64,000 nucleotides of DNA from Roseibium sediminicola (lineage in GTDB: Bacteria > Pseudomonadota > Alphaproteobacteria > Rhizobiales > Stappiaceae). Below, piece after piece: positions 27,157-35,450 of this stretch. Numbering within the stretch: the first letter of the stretch is position 1; every line of letters begins with the position of its first letter. A program made the position numbers and the translations under genes. Where the stretch lies: positions 62,001 through 126,000 of the forward strand of contig NZ_JALNMJ010000011.1 of NCBI RefSeq assembly GCF_023156505.1, written 5' to 3'. The notes below the pieces were generated by a model that did not search any database, was not told the DNA's origin, and was given only the letters and a program-made list of their open reading frames with translations.

Positions 27157-27426
27157 CTAGGGTCAGGACCCATTAATTTGAGTGAAATGGTAGGGATGAA
27201 TTTGTTCGGATACGAGACGCAAAGCTGCAGGAAACCGTCCGGTTTCCAAAGATTTGCAACGACGTTGCCGGGCAAATTCACCCTATCCCGGAGGGACGCA
27301 AAAACGGCTTAGATTTGCTGCGTCAAACCGCTCAACCGGGCATGAAGCCCGCTTTTCGCGCTTTTCCTTGCAACTCGTTGCAGTTTGTTGCGCCATTTCG
27401 ATCAAATTGATGAGTCCTGACCCTAG
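27157..27426. mobile_element. MITE-like element with IS5-type ends (262 bases plus CTAG target duplication)
   Basis: The left end reads GGTCAGGACCCATTAATTTG and the right end is its inverted complement with two differences (TCAAATTGATGAGTCCTGACC), giving roughly 21-base terminal inverted repeats. CTAG flanks both sides (27157-27160 and 27423-27426), a 4-base duplication that fits the YTAR target of IS5-group elements. The 262-base interior has no transposase-sized frame. It is either a MITE or a deletion relic of an IS5-like element. Confidence 0.7.
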
Positions 27427-27440
27427 AAGTTTGTCCGCGC

Positions 27441-28090
27441 CCTCACCCGTCCCAAAGCCCTTCCCGCCGCAAATCGGCCATCGTCCGCGTAATCCCCTCC
27501 CTCAAAATCCTGACCATCTCGTCGATCTGGGCGCGAGTGATGGTCAGCGGCGGGGACATGACGCACATGTTGATCAGGGGGCGGACCAGCAGGCCGAGGT
27601 CCTGGCAGTGGGCGTCGATGCGCTGGCCGACTTCCGTGTCGAGGCGCAGCGGGTTGTGACTGTCGTGGTCGGCGACGCATTCGACGCAGGCCATCAGGCC
27701 GATGCCGCGCACCTCGCCCACCAGCGGCAGCTCTTCCAGGGTCTTCAGCTGGCTCAGGAAATACGGTGCAATCTCGCGCACATGGTCCAGAAGGCCGTCT
27801 TCCAGCAGGTCGAGGTTTTTCATGGCGACTGCGCAGCCGATCGGGTGGCTGGAATAGGTCAGGCCATGGGCATACATGGCGTCCGGATGATTGGACCTGC
27901 GCAGCTCTTCAAAGAGGCGCGAGGACACCATCATGCCGCCGAGCGGGAAATAACCCGAGGTCACGCCCTTGGCGAAGGTGATGATGTCCGGCTGGGCACC
28001 GAAGACGTCTTTTGAGGCGAACACATGCCCAAGCCGGCCGAAGGCGGTGACGACCTCGTCGGACACATAGAGAATGTCGTGCTTGCGGCA
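27441..28090. repeat. Direct repeat copy B (650 bases, inside the intact aminotransferase)
   Basis: This is the partner of 24622-25271. It covers the 3' 648 bases of the intact aminotransferase gene. Its 3' limit begins 14 bases after the MITE-like element's target duplication. Confidence 0.9.
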
Positions 28091-28867
28091 GAGCGCGGCA
28101 ATGCGCGGCAGGTAATCGTCCGGCGGTATGATCACGCCGCCCGAGGCCATCACCGGCTCACCGACAAAAGCCCCGATCCTGTCCGCGCCATGTTCTTCGA
28201 TTGTCGCTTCGAATTCGGCGACCAGCCAGTCGGTGAAAGCCTCCCGTGAGACGCCTTCCGGGCGACGGTAGGGATTGGGGCAGGTCAGCTTGACGACCAG
28301 ATGATCGGCGCCGTCCATCCAGTCGCGGTCGCGCGGGCGCCCGTTCAGCGAGGCGGAGAGATAGGTCGAGCCGTGATAGGCCCCGCCCCGGCTTAAGATC
28401 AGCTTCTTGTCCGGCCGGCCGCGCACGTTGTTGTAGAACTGCATGAACCGCAGCGCGCTTTCCACCGCCGAGGAGCCGCCGGTGGTGAAAAAGACATGAG
28501 AGAGATCGCCCGGCGCCAGTTTGCCGAGCCGTTCGGCAAGTTCGGCGGAGGGCGCGCTCATCGTGTACCAGGGGGAATTATAGGACAGCGCCATCGCCTG
28601 GTCGTAGAGCACGTCGGCGAGTTCCTTGCAGCGGTGGCCGACATTGACGCACCACATGCCGGCGGGACCGTCGATCAGGCGGTTGCCGTGTTCGTCCTGG
28701 ACATAGACGCCGTCGCCGGAGCGAATCAGGCCGCGCGCTTCGTCGCCGATCTGGCCGGCCACAGGCCAGGGCTGGACAAGGTGCCGGGCCGCCAGCTCAC
28801 TCAGGCGATCCCGGTTGTTTCCGGACCCGTTGGTGCTGGTGCCTTCAAGGCCGGGAGCGGCTGCCAT
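27443..28867 (-). CDS. Class III (omega) aminotransferase
   Basis: The 474-residue protein is a complete fold-type I class III aminotransferase: FFTTGGSSAVESALRF (phosphate cup), GGAYHGST, VFVGEPVMASGG-like region (AFVGEPVMASGGVI), DEVVTAFGRLG and PLP-lysine TFAKGVTSGYF. Such enzymes transfer the terminal amine of polyamines, beta-alanine or omega-amino acids to pyruvate. GGGAAGAG precedes the ATG. It is divergent from a polyamine-type ABC importer, with a BetI-type palindrome between them, so a terminal-amine substrate taken up by that importer is likely. Its 3' end is duplicated 2.8 kb away. Confidence 0.9.
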   Translation of the reverse strand: MAAAPGLEGTSTNGSGNNRDRLSELAARHLVQPWPVAGQIGDEARGLIRSGDGVYVQDEHGNRLIDGPAGMWCVNVGHRCKELADVLYDQAMALSYNSPWYTMSAPSAELAERLGKLAPGDLSHVFFTTGGSSAVESALRFMQFYNNVRGRPDKKLILSRGGAYHGSTYLSASLNGRPRDRDWMDGADHLVVKLTCPNPYRRPEGVSREAFTDWLVAEFEATIEEHGADRIGAFVGEPVMASGGVIIPPDDYLPRIAALCRKHDILYVSDEVVTAFGRLGHVFASKDVFGAQPDIITFAKGVTSGYFPLGGMMVSSRLFEELRRSNHPDAMYAHGLTYSSHPIGCAVAMKNLDLLEDGLLDHVREIAPYFLSQLKTLEELPLVGEVRGIGLMACVECVADHDSHNPLRLDTEVGQRIDAHCQDLGLLVRPLINMCVMSPPLTITRAQIDEMVRILREGITRTMADLRREGLWDG

Positions 28868-28943
28868 GTCTCTTCCCTTTCATTTTTATTCGGACAAATA
28901 TTCCGAGTTAAGATTATGTTTTTTTGTTATTTTTGTCAATTTA

Positions 28944-28959
28944 TTGAATGTTCGTTCAA
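28944..28959. promoter_or_regulatory. BetI/TetR-type operator palindrome, copy 2
   Basis: TTGAATGTTCGTTCAA lies in the divergent promoter between the aminotransferase and the ABC permease gene. One arm base differs from the perfect palindrome of copies 1 and 3. The flank TCAATAT after the core resembles the ACAATAT after copy 1. Confidence 0.65.
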
Positions 28960-29064
28960 TCAATATCGCAAAGTTTTTGCTTGAATTCAATCCCTGTTTC
29001 GGGTCCCATCATCAAGACGCAATCACCCGCCAGCGGTGGAACGTCAGTTTGGGGAACGAGAAAA

Positions 29065-29136
29065 ATGACTGCCGATGGCAACCACATTCCGAAGGGCCAC
29101 CTCGTGGCCTTCGACTGGACGGGAGGCTTCCGATGA
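29065..29136 (+). CDS. Possible 23-residue leader peptide before the ABC permease
   Basis: ATG starts a short frame (MTADGNHIPKGHLVAFDWTG, then three residues) whose TGA overlaps the permease ATG as ATGA. A weak GGGGAACGAG site precedes it. It could couple translation or be chance; no conserved family is known to me. Confidence 0.3.
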   Translation: MTADGNHIPKGHLVAFDWTGGFR

Positions 29137-30065
29137 CAACCAGTCTGGAGGATCGTCCAATGCCTTTCGCAGGCACGCGGCCGCCGGCCCGGCGGCCAAG
29201 GTGGAAGCGCCTCGATCCCGAGGAGGTCAGGGGCATCCGCCTCCTCAGTCCGACCTTTCTCTATACGCTGGCCTTTCTGGTCGGCCCGGTTCTTCTGGTG
29301 GTCGCCTACAGTTTCTGGACCCAGACCTATCTGACCTTCGACCACACGTTCACGCTTGAAAACTACCGCGTCGCCCTGACCGAGCCGATCTACCGCGACC
29401 TGCTTATGCGCTCGCTCTATATTTCCTTCATCGTCAGCCTCGTGACCGTGATCTTTGCCTATCCGATCGCCTATTACATTTCCTTCCATGGCGGATCGCG
29501 CAAAAGCCTGCTTCTTTTCCTGATCACCATCCCCTTCTGGACCGGCTACCTTCTGCGCGTCATGGCCTGGAAGGTCATCCTCGGCTACAAGGGCGTGCTC
29601 AACACCGGCCTGATCGGGCTGGGGATCGTCGACAAGCCGTTGGAAAGCCTGCTCTTTTCCAGCACTGCCGTGATCATCACGCTGATCCATGCCTGGGCGG
29701 TGTTCGCGATCCTGCCGATCTATGTGTCGCTGGAAAAACTCGACCGCTCGCTGCTGGAAGCCGCGACGGACCTTGGCGACGGCCCGGTGCGGCGGTTTCT
29801 GCGGGTCACCCTGCCCCTGTCGATGCCCGGCATCATCGGCGCGCTCCTGATCGTCATGATCCCGACGGTCGGCGACTTCGTCACGCCCAAGCTTGTCGGC
29901 GGCACGGAAGGCCAGATGATCGCCAATGCCATCCAGATCCAGTTTGGCAAGGCTTCCAACTGGCCGCTCGGCTCGGCCCTGACCATCACCACCATGATGA
30001 TCGTGACGCTGATGGCCGGCGCTTCCGTGCTGGTGCTGCGCTCTCTCGTGAGGTGGATGCGATGA
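29133..30065 (+). CDS. ABC transporter permease, polyamine/opine type (PotB-like)
   Basis: The 310-residue protein has six membrane helices and the inner-membrane permease loop EAATDLGDGPVRRFLRVTLPLSMPG (EAA motif). It belongs to the spermidine/putrescine (PotB/YdcU) permease group. The ATG after GGGAGGC was chosen (MTTSLEDRPM); the longer upstream frame is unsupported and crosses the operator. It forms the importer with the next two genes and the binding protein at 32519-33610. Confidence 0.88.
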   Translation: MTTSLEDRPMPFAGTRPPARRPRWKRLDPEEVRGIRLLSPTFLYTLAFLVGPVLLVVAYSFWTQTYLTFDHTFTLENYRVALTEPIYRDLLMRSLYISFIVSLVTVIFAYPIAYYISFHGGSRKSLLLFLITIPFWTGYLLRVMAWKVILGYKGVLNTGLIGLGIVDKPLESLLFSSTAVIITLIHAWAVFAILPIYVSLEKLDRSLLEAATDLGDGPVRRFLRVTLPLSMPGIIGALLIVMIPTVGDFVTPKLVGGTEGQMIANAIQIQFGKASNWPLGSALTITTMMIVTLMAGASVLVLRSLVRWMR

Positions 30066-30883
30066 CCCTTCTCAGAAAAGCCGGCGCGAGCTGGCTCCCC
30101 ATCTATGCCGGCCTTTACCTGCTGTTCCTCTATCTGCCCGTGCTGCTGTTGCCGGTCTTCTCGGTCAATGCGTCGGCGATCCCGGTCTTTCCGCTGAAGG
30201 GACTGACCTTCGACTGGTATCGCAGTCTTGCCGGCAACGATGCGCTGATCAACGCGCTCTGGAACAGCCTGCTGGTCGGCGTCGCCTCCGCGCTGCTGGC
30301 AACGGTCCTTGGGATCTGCGCCGCAAGGGCCATCACCCGCTACCGGTTCCGCGGCCGCCGGCCGATGACCGCCGTCATCATGGCGCCGCTGTTCCTGCCC
30401 GAGATCATCATTGCGATCTCGCTCCTGATGGTCGCGATGCAGCTGGGCCTCGGACTGTCGCTCATCCTGGTGATCTTCGGCCATGTCCTGATCTGCCTGC
30501 CCTATTCGGCGACCGTGCTGATTTCCGGCTTTGAGGGCTTCGACCCGTCCTTTGAGGAAGCCTCCGCCGATCTCGGCGAAACCGCCTTCGGCACGCTCAC
30601 GCGGGTGACCCTGCCGATCCTGATGCCGGCGATCATCTCCAGCCTGCTGGTGTCCTTCACCATCTCGCTGGACGAGTTCATCATCGCCTTTTTCCTGTCC
30701 GGCTCGGAACCGACCCTGCCGATCTATATCTGGGGCCAGCTGCGCTTCCCGGCGAAACTTCCGGGTGTGCTTGCGCTCGGCACGTTGATGCTGCTGGCGT
30801 CCCTGCTCCTTCTGACCTTTGCCGAAATGCTGCGCCGGCGCGCGGCAAAGCGCACCCAACTCGATGGAGGGTTCCATGCTTGA
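30062..30883 (+). CDS. ABC transporter permease, polyamine/opine type (PotC-like)
   Basis: The 273-residue protein has six membrane helices and the loop EEASADLGETAFGTLTRVTL (EAA motif), followed by LPILMPAIISSLLVSFTIS, typical of PotC/YdcV permeases. Its ATG overlaps the stop of the preceding permease as ATGA, and its end overlaps the ATPase gene by 8 bases. It pairs with the PotB-like subunit to form the channel. Confidence 0.88.
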   Translation: MTLLRKAGASWLPIYAGLYLLFLYLPVLLLPVFSVNASAIPVFPLKGLTFDWYRSLAGNDALINALWNSLLVGVASALLATVLGICAARAITRYRFRGRRPMTAVIMAPLFLPEIIIAISLLMVAMQLGLGLSLILVIFGHVLICLPYSATVLISGFEGFDPSFEEASADLGETAFGTLTRVTLPILMPAIISSLLVSFTISLDEFIIAFFLSGSEPTLPIYIWGQLRFPAKLPGVLALGTLMLLASLLLLTFAEMLRRRAAKRTQLDGGFHA

Positions 30884-31982
30884 CACCGTATCGGCGGCAT
30901 CGAAGCCGATGATCGAGATTTCCGGCCTCAGAAAGTCTTTCGGCAATTTCGAGGCGCTGAAATCCATTTCGCTGAACGTGCAAGAGGGCGAGTTCTTTTC
31001 GCTGCTCGGGCCGTCCGGCTGCGGCAAGACAACCTTGCTGCGCCTTCTTGCCGGCTTCGGCGAACAGACCGCCGGCACCATTGCCATTGACGGCCAGGAC
31101 ATGACTGGCCGGCCCGCCAACCGGCGGCCGACCAATATGGTCTTCCAGAGCTACGCGATCTTCCCGCACATGAATGTGGAGGAAAATGTCGGTTACGGCC
31201 TGAAGCGGCTCAAGCTCGACCGCCAGGAGGAACAGCGCCGCGTCCGCGAGGCGCTCGACCGGGTGGAACTCGGCGCGCTCGGCAAACGCCGCGCCAACGA
31301 ACTCTCCGGCGGCCAGCGCCAGCGCGTCGCCCTTGCCCGCGCACTGGTGATGCGGCCGAAGGTGCTGTTGCTGGACGAACCGCTGTCGGCCCTCGACAAG
31401 AAGCTGCGCGAGCAGATGCAGGTCGAGCTCCGGCACCTGCAAAAGGCTGTCGGCATCACCTTCATCCTGGTTACCCACGACCAGTATGAAGCCCTCGCCC
31501 TGTCGGACCGCGTCGCCATCATGTTCGACGGCCAGGTCGCTCAGGTCGGCACACCGAAGGACATCTACCAGAACCCGGTCAGCCGCAAGGTGGCCGATTT
31601 CCTTGGGGGCATGAACTTTGTCGATGCTGAAATCGCCGAAGAAAACGGTGTTTCGCTGACGCTCGATGCCGCCGGCTTCGGCCGGGTCAGGGCGCCAAAG
31701 CCCCAGGGCTATCAATCGATGGGCCGGCAGATCACCCTCGGCATCCGCCCGGAACGCCTGCGTGTCCTGTGGGACGACGACCAGGCCGAGCACCAGATCG
31801 GTGGCCAGGTGATCGACCGGCACTATTTCGGCGAGGTCACCCAGCTGATCGTCGAAATCCCCGGTTTCAAGGCGCCGCTCGCGGTCACCGAGACCAACGA
31901 TTTCGGCGCCGACGACATCCCCGTCGGCTCCGCGATCCGCCTCGCCTACGATCCGGACGCTCTGGTGGCGATGAACGACTGA
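30876..31982 (+). CDS. ABC transporter ATP-binding protein (PotA-like)
   Basis: The 368-residue protein contains Walker A GPSGCGKTTLLRLL, signature LSGGQRQRVALARAL, Walker B VLLLDEPLSALD, the H-loop VTHDQ, and a C-terminal TOBE domain (about 280-368). GGAGGG stands 4 bases before the chosen ATG (MLDTVSAASK). It energises the polyamine-type importer and is followed by a terminator. Confidence 0.9.
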   Translation: MLDTVSAASKPMIEISGLRKSFGNFEALKSISLNVQEGEFFSLLGPSGCGKTTLLRLLAGFGEQTAGTIAIDGQDMTGRPANRRPTNMVFQSYAIFPHMNVEENVGYGLKRLKLDRQEEQRRVREALDRVELGALGKRRANELSGGQRQRVALARALVMRPKVLLLDEPLSALDKKLREQMQVELRHLQKAVGITFILVTHDQYEALALSDRVAIMFDGQVAQVGTPKDIYQNPVSRKVADFLGGMNFVDAEIAEENGVSLTLDAAGFGRVRAPKPQGYQSMGRQITLGIRPERLRVLWDDDQAEHQIGGQVIDRHYFGEVTQLIVEIPGFKAPLAVTETNDFGADDIPVGSAIRLAYDPDALVAMND

Positions 31983-32013
31983 GGCACTTACTGCTTCTGG
32001 CGGAGACAACAAG

Positions 32014-32046
32014 GCCCCGGCGTGGATACGTCGGGGCTTTTCATTT
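32014..32046 (+). terminator. Rho-independent terminator after the ABC importer operon
   Basis: Stem GCCCCGGCGT / ACGTCGGGGC (one G-T pair) with loop GGAT, followed by TTTTCATTTT. Confidence 0.85.
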
Positions 32047-32069
32047 TCCGCCCCCCTTTCCTCTCCACC

Positions 32070-32196
32070 GTCATCCCGGCCAAGCGAAGCGCGAGCCGGG
32101 ACCGGGGAGCCACAATGATCGCTGTTTTGTCAGATTAACATCGCGAGACCCGGGCTCCCCGGTCCCGGATCTTCGCTGCGCTGTGTCCGGGATGAC
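32070..32196. repeat. Dispersed palindromic repeat, copy 1
   Basis: It begins GTCATCCCGGCCAAGCG and ends with the complementary GTCCGGGATGAC, and contains an inner inverted pair (GGGACCGGGGAGCC / GGCTCCCCGGTCCC). Related units with the same outer arms occur at 32281, 52334, 52516 and 55697, all in gaps between genes. Confidence 0.75.
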
Positions 32197-32280
32197 GATG
32201 GACAGATAGGAAATTGGGGCGGTTTGCTAACTCCTCAATCCCAACTTCGAGCCATCATTCCGCCCTCTGCCCTCTCCGGT

Positions 32281-32431
32281 GTCACCCCGGACAAGCGCAA
32301 GCGCAGATCCGGGCCCCACTCGCGGATCACCTTGCTGTTGCGGAAGAAGCACTTTCACGAGGGCATCAACTCAAATCACTCGCTCTGGGAACGAGTAGGC
32401 CCCGGGTCGCGCTGCGCGCGCCCGGGGTGAC
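32281..32431. repeat. Dispersed palindromic repeat, copy 2
   Basis: Outer arms GTCACCCCGG and CCGGGGTGAC enclose inner arms around ATCCGGGCCCCACTCG and CGAGTAGGCCCCGGGT. The ACTCG...CGAGTAGGCCC text is shared with the copies at 52334 and 55697. It lies between convergent genes. Confidence 0.75.
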
Positions 32432-32518
32432 ACAGAGAATGCCGGGAAGCTGAGAGCTGAATGCACCACTTCCAGCCGAAAAGGATGGCGGGCTGGACCT
32501 ATGCCCGGCCCGCACGCC

Positions 32519-33610
32519 TCAATAACCCGCTTTGATCTTTTCCCATTCGGCGATCATCTTCGCCTTCAGCTCATTCGGCAGCGGCGACTGGAACAGGGTG
32601 TTGTCGACGAACTGGTCGACATCGCCATAGCCGCTGGCATCCAGATCTTCCTGCGGGATCGCCTTCATGCCGGCGCCATTGCCATGGCCATAGCCCCAGG
32701 CGGTGACGATGTACTTGGCGACTTCAGGCGCGTTTACAGCACTCAAATAGTCATAGATCTTTTCGTCGTCCGCCTCGGCGCCTTTCAGCTTGACGTAGCC
32801 GCAGACCCAGGTCGACAGGCCCTCGTCCGTGTCCTTCTTCGCCTTGATCGGCAAGCCCTCCGCGGAAAGCGTTGTCGACGTCTCGTTCCAGGCCCAGGCG
32901 AGGTCAATCTCGCCGCCGCCAAAGGCCTGGGCAAGTTCGGTGCTGTCGGCCCAGTAGAGACGGACATTGGGATGGACCTTGCGCAGGAAGGCGGTGGCCT
33001 CGGCGAACTTGGCGTCGTCCATTTCCGTCCAGTCCTTCATGCCGATTGCCAGGCTCGCCAGCGCAAAGGCGTCGTCGACATTGTCGGCCATGGCCACCCT
33101 GCCCTTGAATTTCGGGTCGGCAAAGGCTGTCAGGGACTGGATGTCCTTCTGATCGACCGCGTCCGCATTATAGGTCATCAGCGTATTGCCCCAGTCGAAG
33201 GGCAGGAACCAGACCGTTCCGTCCGCTGTGGAGACGAGGTCCTTCATCGACTTCAGGCCGGGCAGGATATCGTCAAAGCCCTCGATCTTGCTGGTGTCGA
33301 GCGGTGCCAGCAGCCCCGCGTCACGCCACTTCACCACGGATTGCGAGCAGGGATGGGCGATATCCGGAATGAACCCGGCCGTCATCTTGGCAAAGGCCTC
33401 ATCCTCGTCGGCGAAGAAGGTGAAGGTGGGGGAATCGCCGTGTTTGGCGGCGTAGGCGGGATGAAACTCGGGTTCTTCATACCCGGACCAGTCAAAGACC
33501 GTCAGCGAGCCGTCCGCGGCAAGGGCGCCCTGGCAGGTCCCGGCCAGAAGGGCCGTGCCAACAAGAAGACCCGTGAGGATCCGCCGGTGAGACATTGTGT
33601 CTTGATTCAT
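32519..33610 (-). CDS. Extracellular solute-binding protein of a polyamine-type ABC importer (PotD-like)
   Basis: The 363-residue protein has a signal peptide (MNQDTMSHRRILTGLLVGTA, cleavage near ALA-ADGS) and a PotD/YdcS-like mature part with LTVFDWSGYEEPEF and WAWNETSTTL. It would capture the amine substrate in the periplasm for the permease and ATPase genes just upstream. The start at AGGGGAAC-ATG was chosen over a longer frame. Oddly it is encoded on the opposite strand from the rest of the importer, downstream of the TetR gene. Confidence 0.85.
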   Translation of the reverse strand: MNQDTMSHRRILTGLLVGTALLAGTCQGALAADGSLTVFDWSGYEEPEFHPAYAAKHGDSPTFTFFADEDEAFAKMTAGFIPDIAHPCSQSVVKWRDAGLLAPLDTSKIEGFDDILPGLKSMKDLVSTADGTVWFLPFDWGNTLMTYNADAVDQKDIQSLTAFADPKFKGRVAMADNVDDAFALASLAIGMKDWTEMDDAKFAEATAFLRKVHPNVRLYWADSTELAQAFGGGEIDLAWAWNETSTTLSAEGLPIKAKKDTDEGLSTWVCGYVKLKGAEADDEKIYDYLSAVNAPEVAKYIVTAWGYGHGNGAGMKAIPQEDLDASGYGDVDQFVDNTLFQSPLPNELKAKMIAEWEKIKAGY

Positions 33611-33804
33611 TTTTGTTCCCCTGTTCAGGCCAGCCGGAACCGGCAATACCGGACCGGAGCAAGGCCGATGGTCCGCAAATCCGGCCTGGAAAGGCGCCGT
33701 CTTTGCGATGTCCGCGGGCGGCCGGTCTTTTCAGCAAACCGGTGCGTCCGCTGCGATCCGTCGGCAGCATCCGGTGATCAGGGGAGCAGCAAGAGGGCTG
33801 CGTC

Positions 33805-34461
33805 TCAGTGATCGGCCGGATAGTGCTTCGGGAAACTCACCTGCAGCAAGGCTTCCGCCGTTCCGCGCGCGCTGTCGCGGGTCGGCGCCTCGCCGCCCAT
33901 CATCAGGCGTAGCCACAGCCCCTCCATCAGCGCGCCGATCGCCATTGCGATCTTGTCGGCGTCGACCGGATAACCGCCTTCGGCAATCAACTGGCTGCAC
34001 AGATCCGTAATGACGTCCTGATAGGCCTGGTCACGCGAGCCGCACAGCGCCTGATAGGTCGGCCGGGACTTGGCCTCGCCCCAGAAGGCGCACCAGGCCG
34101 CCAGCTTGCGCTTGGTGCAGATCTTGCGGTCGAAATCCGCCCGGACCAGCGCCAGAAGCTGGTCCGCCGGTTTTTCGCCCGCCTTGGAGATCGCCGCCCG
34201 CCAGTGGCCGGCATATTCGTCCGCCATGTGCTGCAAGGTGGCGACCAGCAGCTTGTCCTTGCTTTCAAAATGGAAATTGACGATGCCGCGCGACAGGCCC
34301 GCGCCCTCGGTGACGTCGGCCATGGTCGTCTCGGCAAAGCCCCGTTTCGCCAGGCTGTCGATCGTCGCCTCGATCAGCTGCTGCCGGCGGACTTCCTTCG
34401 AGGCCTTGCGTCCGCGCTTTGCCGGCACCTTCGCCGCATCCTTGTCCTGCTTGATATCCAC
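33805..34461 (-). CDS. TetR-family regulator, BetI-like
   Basis: The 218-residue protein has a basic N-terminus and a TetR helix-turn-helix (about 22-70: RRQQLIEATIDSLAKRGF, then TTMADVTEGAGLSRGIVNFHF). The pattern GLSRGIVNFHFESKD and RKLAAWCAFWGEA closely resemble BetI, the choline-responsive repressor. It starts with GTG directly adjacent to the methyltransferase stop, with AAAGGGG upstream. Its likely operators are the three TTGAATG-CATTCAA palindromes, one of which drives this operon. The inducer is probably a quaternary or N-methylated amine. Confidence 0.85.
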   Translation of the reverse strand: MDIKQDKDAAKVPAKRGRKASKEVRRQQLIEATIDSLAKRGFAETTMADVTEGAGLSRGIVNFHFESKDKLLVATLQHMADEYAGHWRAAISKAGEKPADQLLALVRADFDRKICTKRKLAAWCAFWGEAKSRPTYQALCGSRDQAYQDVITDLCSQLIAEGGYPVDADKIAMAIGALMEGLWLRLMMGGEAPTRDSARGTAEALLQVSFPKHYPADH

Positions 34462-35274
34462 CTACACACCCCTTTCCGTCCGGCCCGTGGCCGGTTCCGG
34501 TTTCCATGCACGCAGATGGGTAGGCCGATGGTCTCCGCTGTCAAGCACCTTGACCATGGCGGTCCAGGTCCGGATGTTCTTTTCAACATAGCCGGCGCCG
34601 ACCGCGGCCGCCGCAGTGTCGAAGAGCGGCCCCTTCAGGCGCTCCAGTTCCACACGGGCAACGTCGCGGTACCAGGCATTGCGGTCGGTCAGCACGATGC
34701 TCTCAAAACCCGCCGCTTCCAACGCGCTGCGATACCGCTCGGCGGAGGCCATGCCGAAGCTCAAACCTTCCGCGTCGAGATAAGCACGCATGTCCGCGCT
34801 CGGTTCGCCGTCATGAGAGGTCAGCCAGTCGCTCGCCGCCAGGCAGCCGCCAGGCTTCAGCACCCGGTAAAGGTCGGCGAAAAGCATTTCCTTGTCCGCG
34901 ATATGCACCATGGCGTCCTTGGAAAAGATTACGTCGAAGCTGTTGTCGGCAAAGGGCAAGGGGCCCGGCGAGACCTTTTCGATCCGGACCCTCGCCGAAA
35001 GCCCAACCCGGCGCGCCCGGGTGCGGGCCGCCTCGACGACCGGCTCCTCCACATCAACCCCGACGACTTCGCCGGCTCCCTGCGTATCGGCCAGATAGAC
35101 CGAGATACCGCCGGCGCCGCAACCGAGGTCCAGAACGCGTTTGCCTGAGAGCGACAGACCCGACAGCACCCGCCCGACTTCCTCCGGACCACCCGGCGAC
35201 AGGTATCCCTCGCCCCAGAGCGCCTCCAGAAAACGGATCGCGGGAAGATCATATTCGGGATCGGCTTCGGTCAT
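34462..35274 (-). CDS. SAM-dependent small-molecule N-methyltransferase-like protein
   Basis: The 270-residue protein has FLEALWGEGYLSPGGPEE near the N-terminus, resembling phosphoethanolamine/glycine-betaine type N-methyltransferases, and the SAM motif VLDLGCGAGGISVYLA. Motif II and III are FDVIFSKDAMVHI and LKPGGCLAASDW. It could methylate an amine or its degradation product in the cytoplasm. It is transcribed leftward with the TetR gene from the divergent promoter holding operator copy 3. Substrate unknown. Confidence 0.8.
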   Translation of the reverse strand: MTEADPEYDLPAIRFLEALWGEGYLSPGGPEEVGRVLSGLSLSGKRVLDLGCGAGGISVYLADTQGAGEVVGVDVEEPVVEAARTRARRVGLSARVRIEKVSPGPLPFADNSFDVIFSKDAMVHIADKEMLFADLYRVLKPGGCLAASDWLTSHDGEPSADMRAYLDAEGLSFGMASAERYRSALEAAGFESIVLTDRNAWYRDVARVELERLKGPLFDTAAAAVGAGYVEKNIRTWTAMVKVLDSGDHRPTHLRAWKPEPATGRTERGV

Positions 35275-35346
35275 CCGCGCATATCACCATCAAGGTTCGT
35301 CATGGCTAAAAGCTAACACACAAATGGAAAATTCCAAGCCTATTTG

Positions 35347-35362
35347 TTGAATGTTCATTCAA
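35347..35362. promoter_or_regulatory. BetI/TetR-type operator palindrome, copy 3
   Basis: TTGAATGTTCATTCAA is a perfect palindrome with 7-base arms between the divergent methyltransferase-TetR and FAD-oxidoreductase operons. Read on the minus strand it shares ATATTGAATGAACATTCAA with copy 1 across 19 bases. Confidence 0.7.
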
Positions 35363-35450
35363 TATCTGGACAAGACCCGTCGCTCTGTGCATCCTTCACA
35401 TGAGGCACCGCCCCGTTGGCGGTCCGGCTGTGAGTGGAGGAACAAGCAGC

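Noticed and set aside
35347..35362. Attachment site or transposon end
   Set aside because: The palindrome recurs only in divergent promoters and has no flanking duplications; an operator explains it better.
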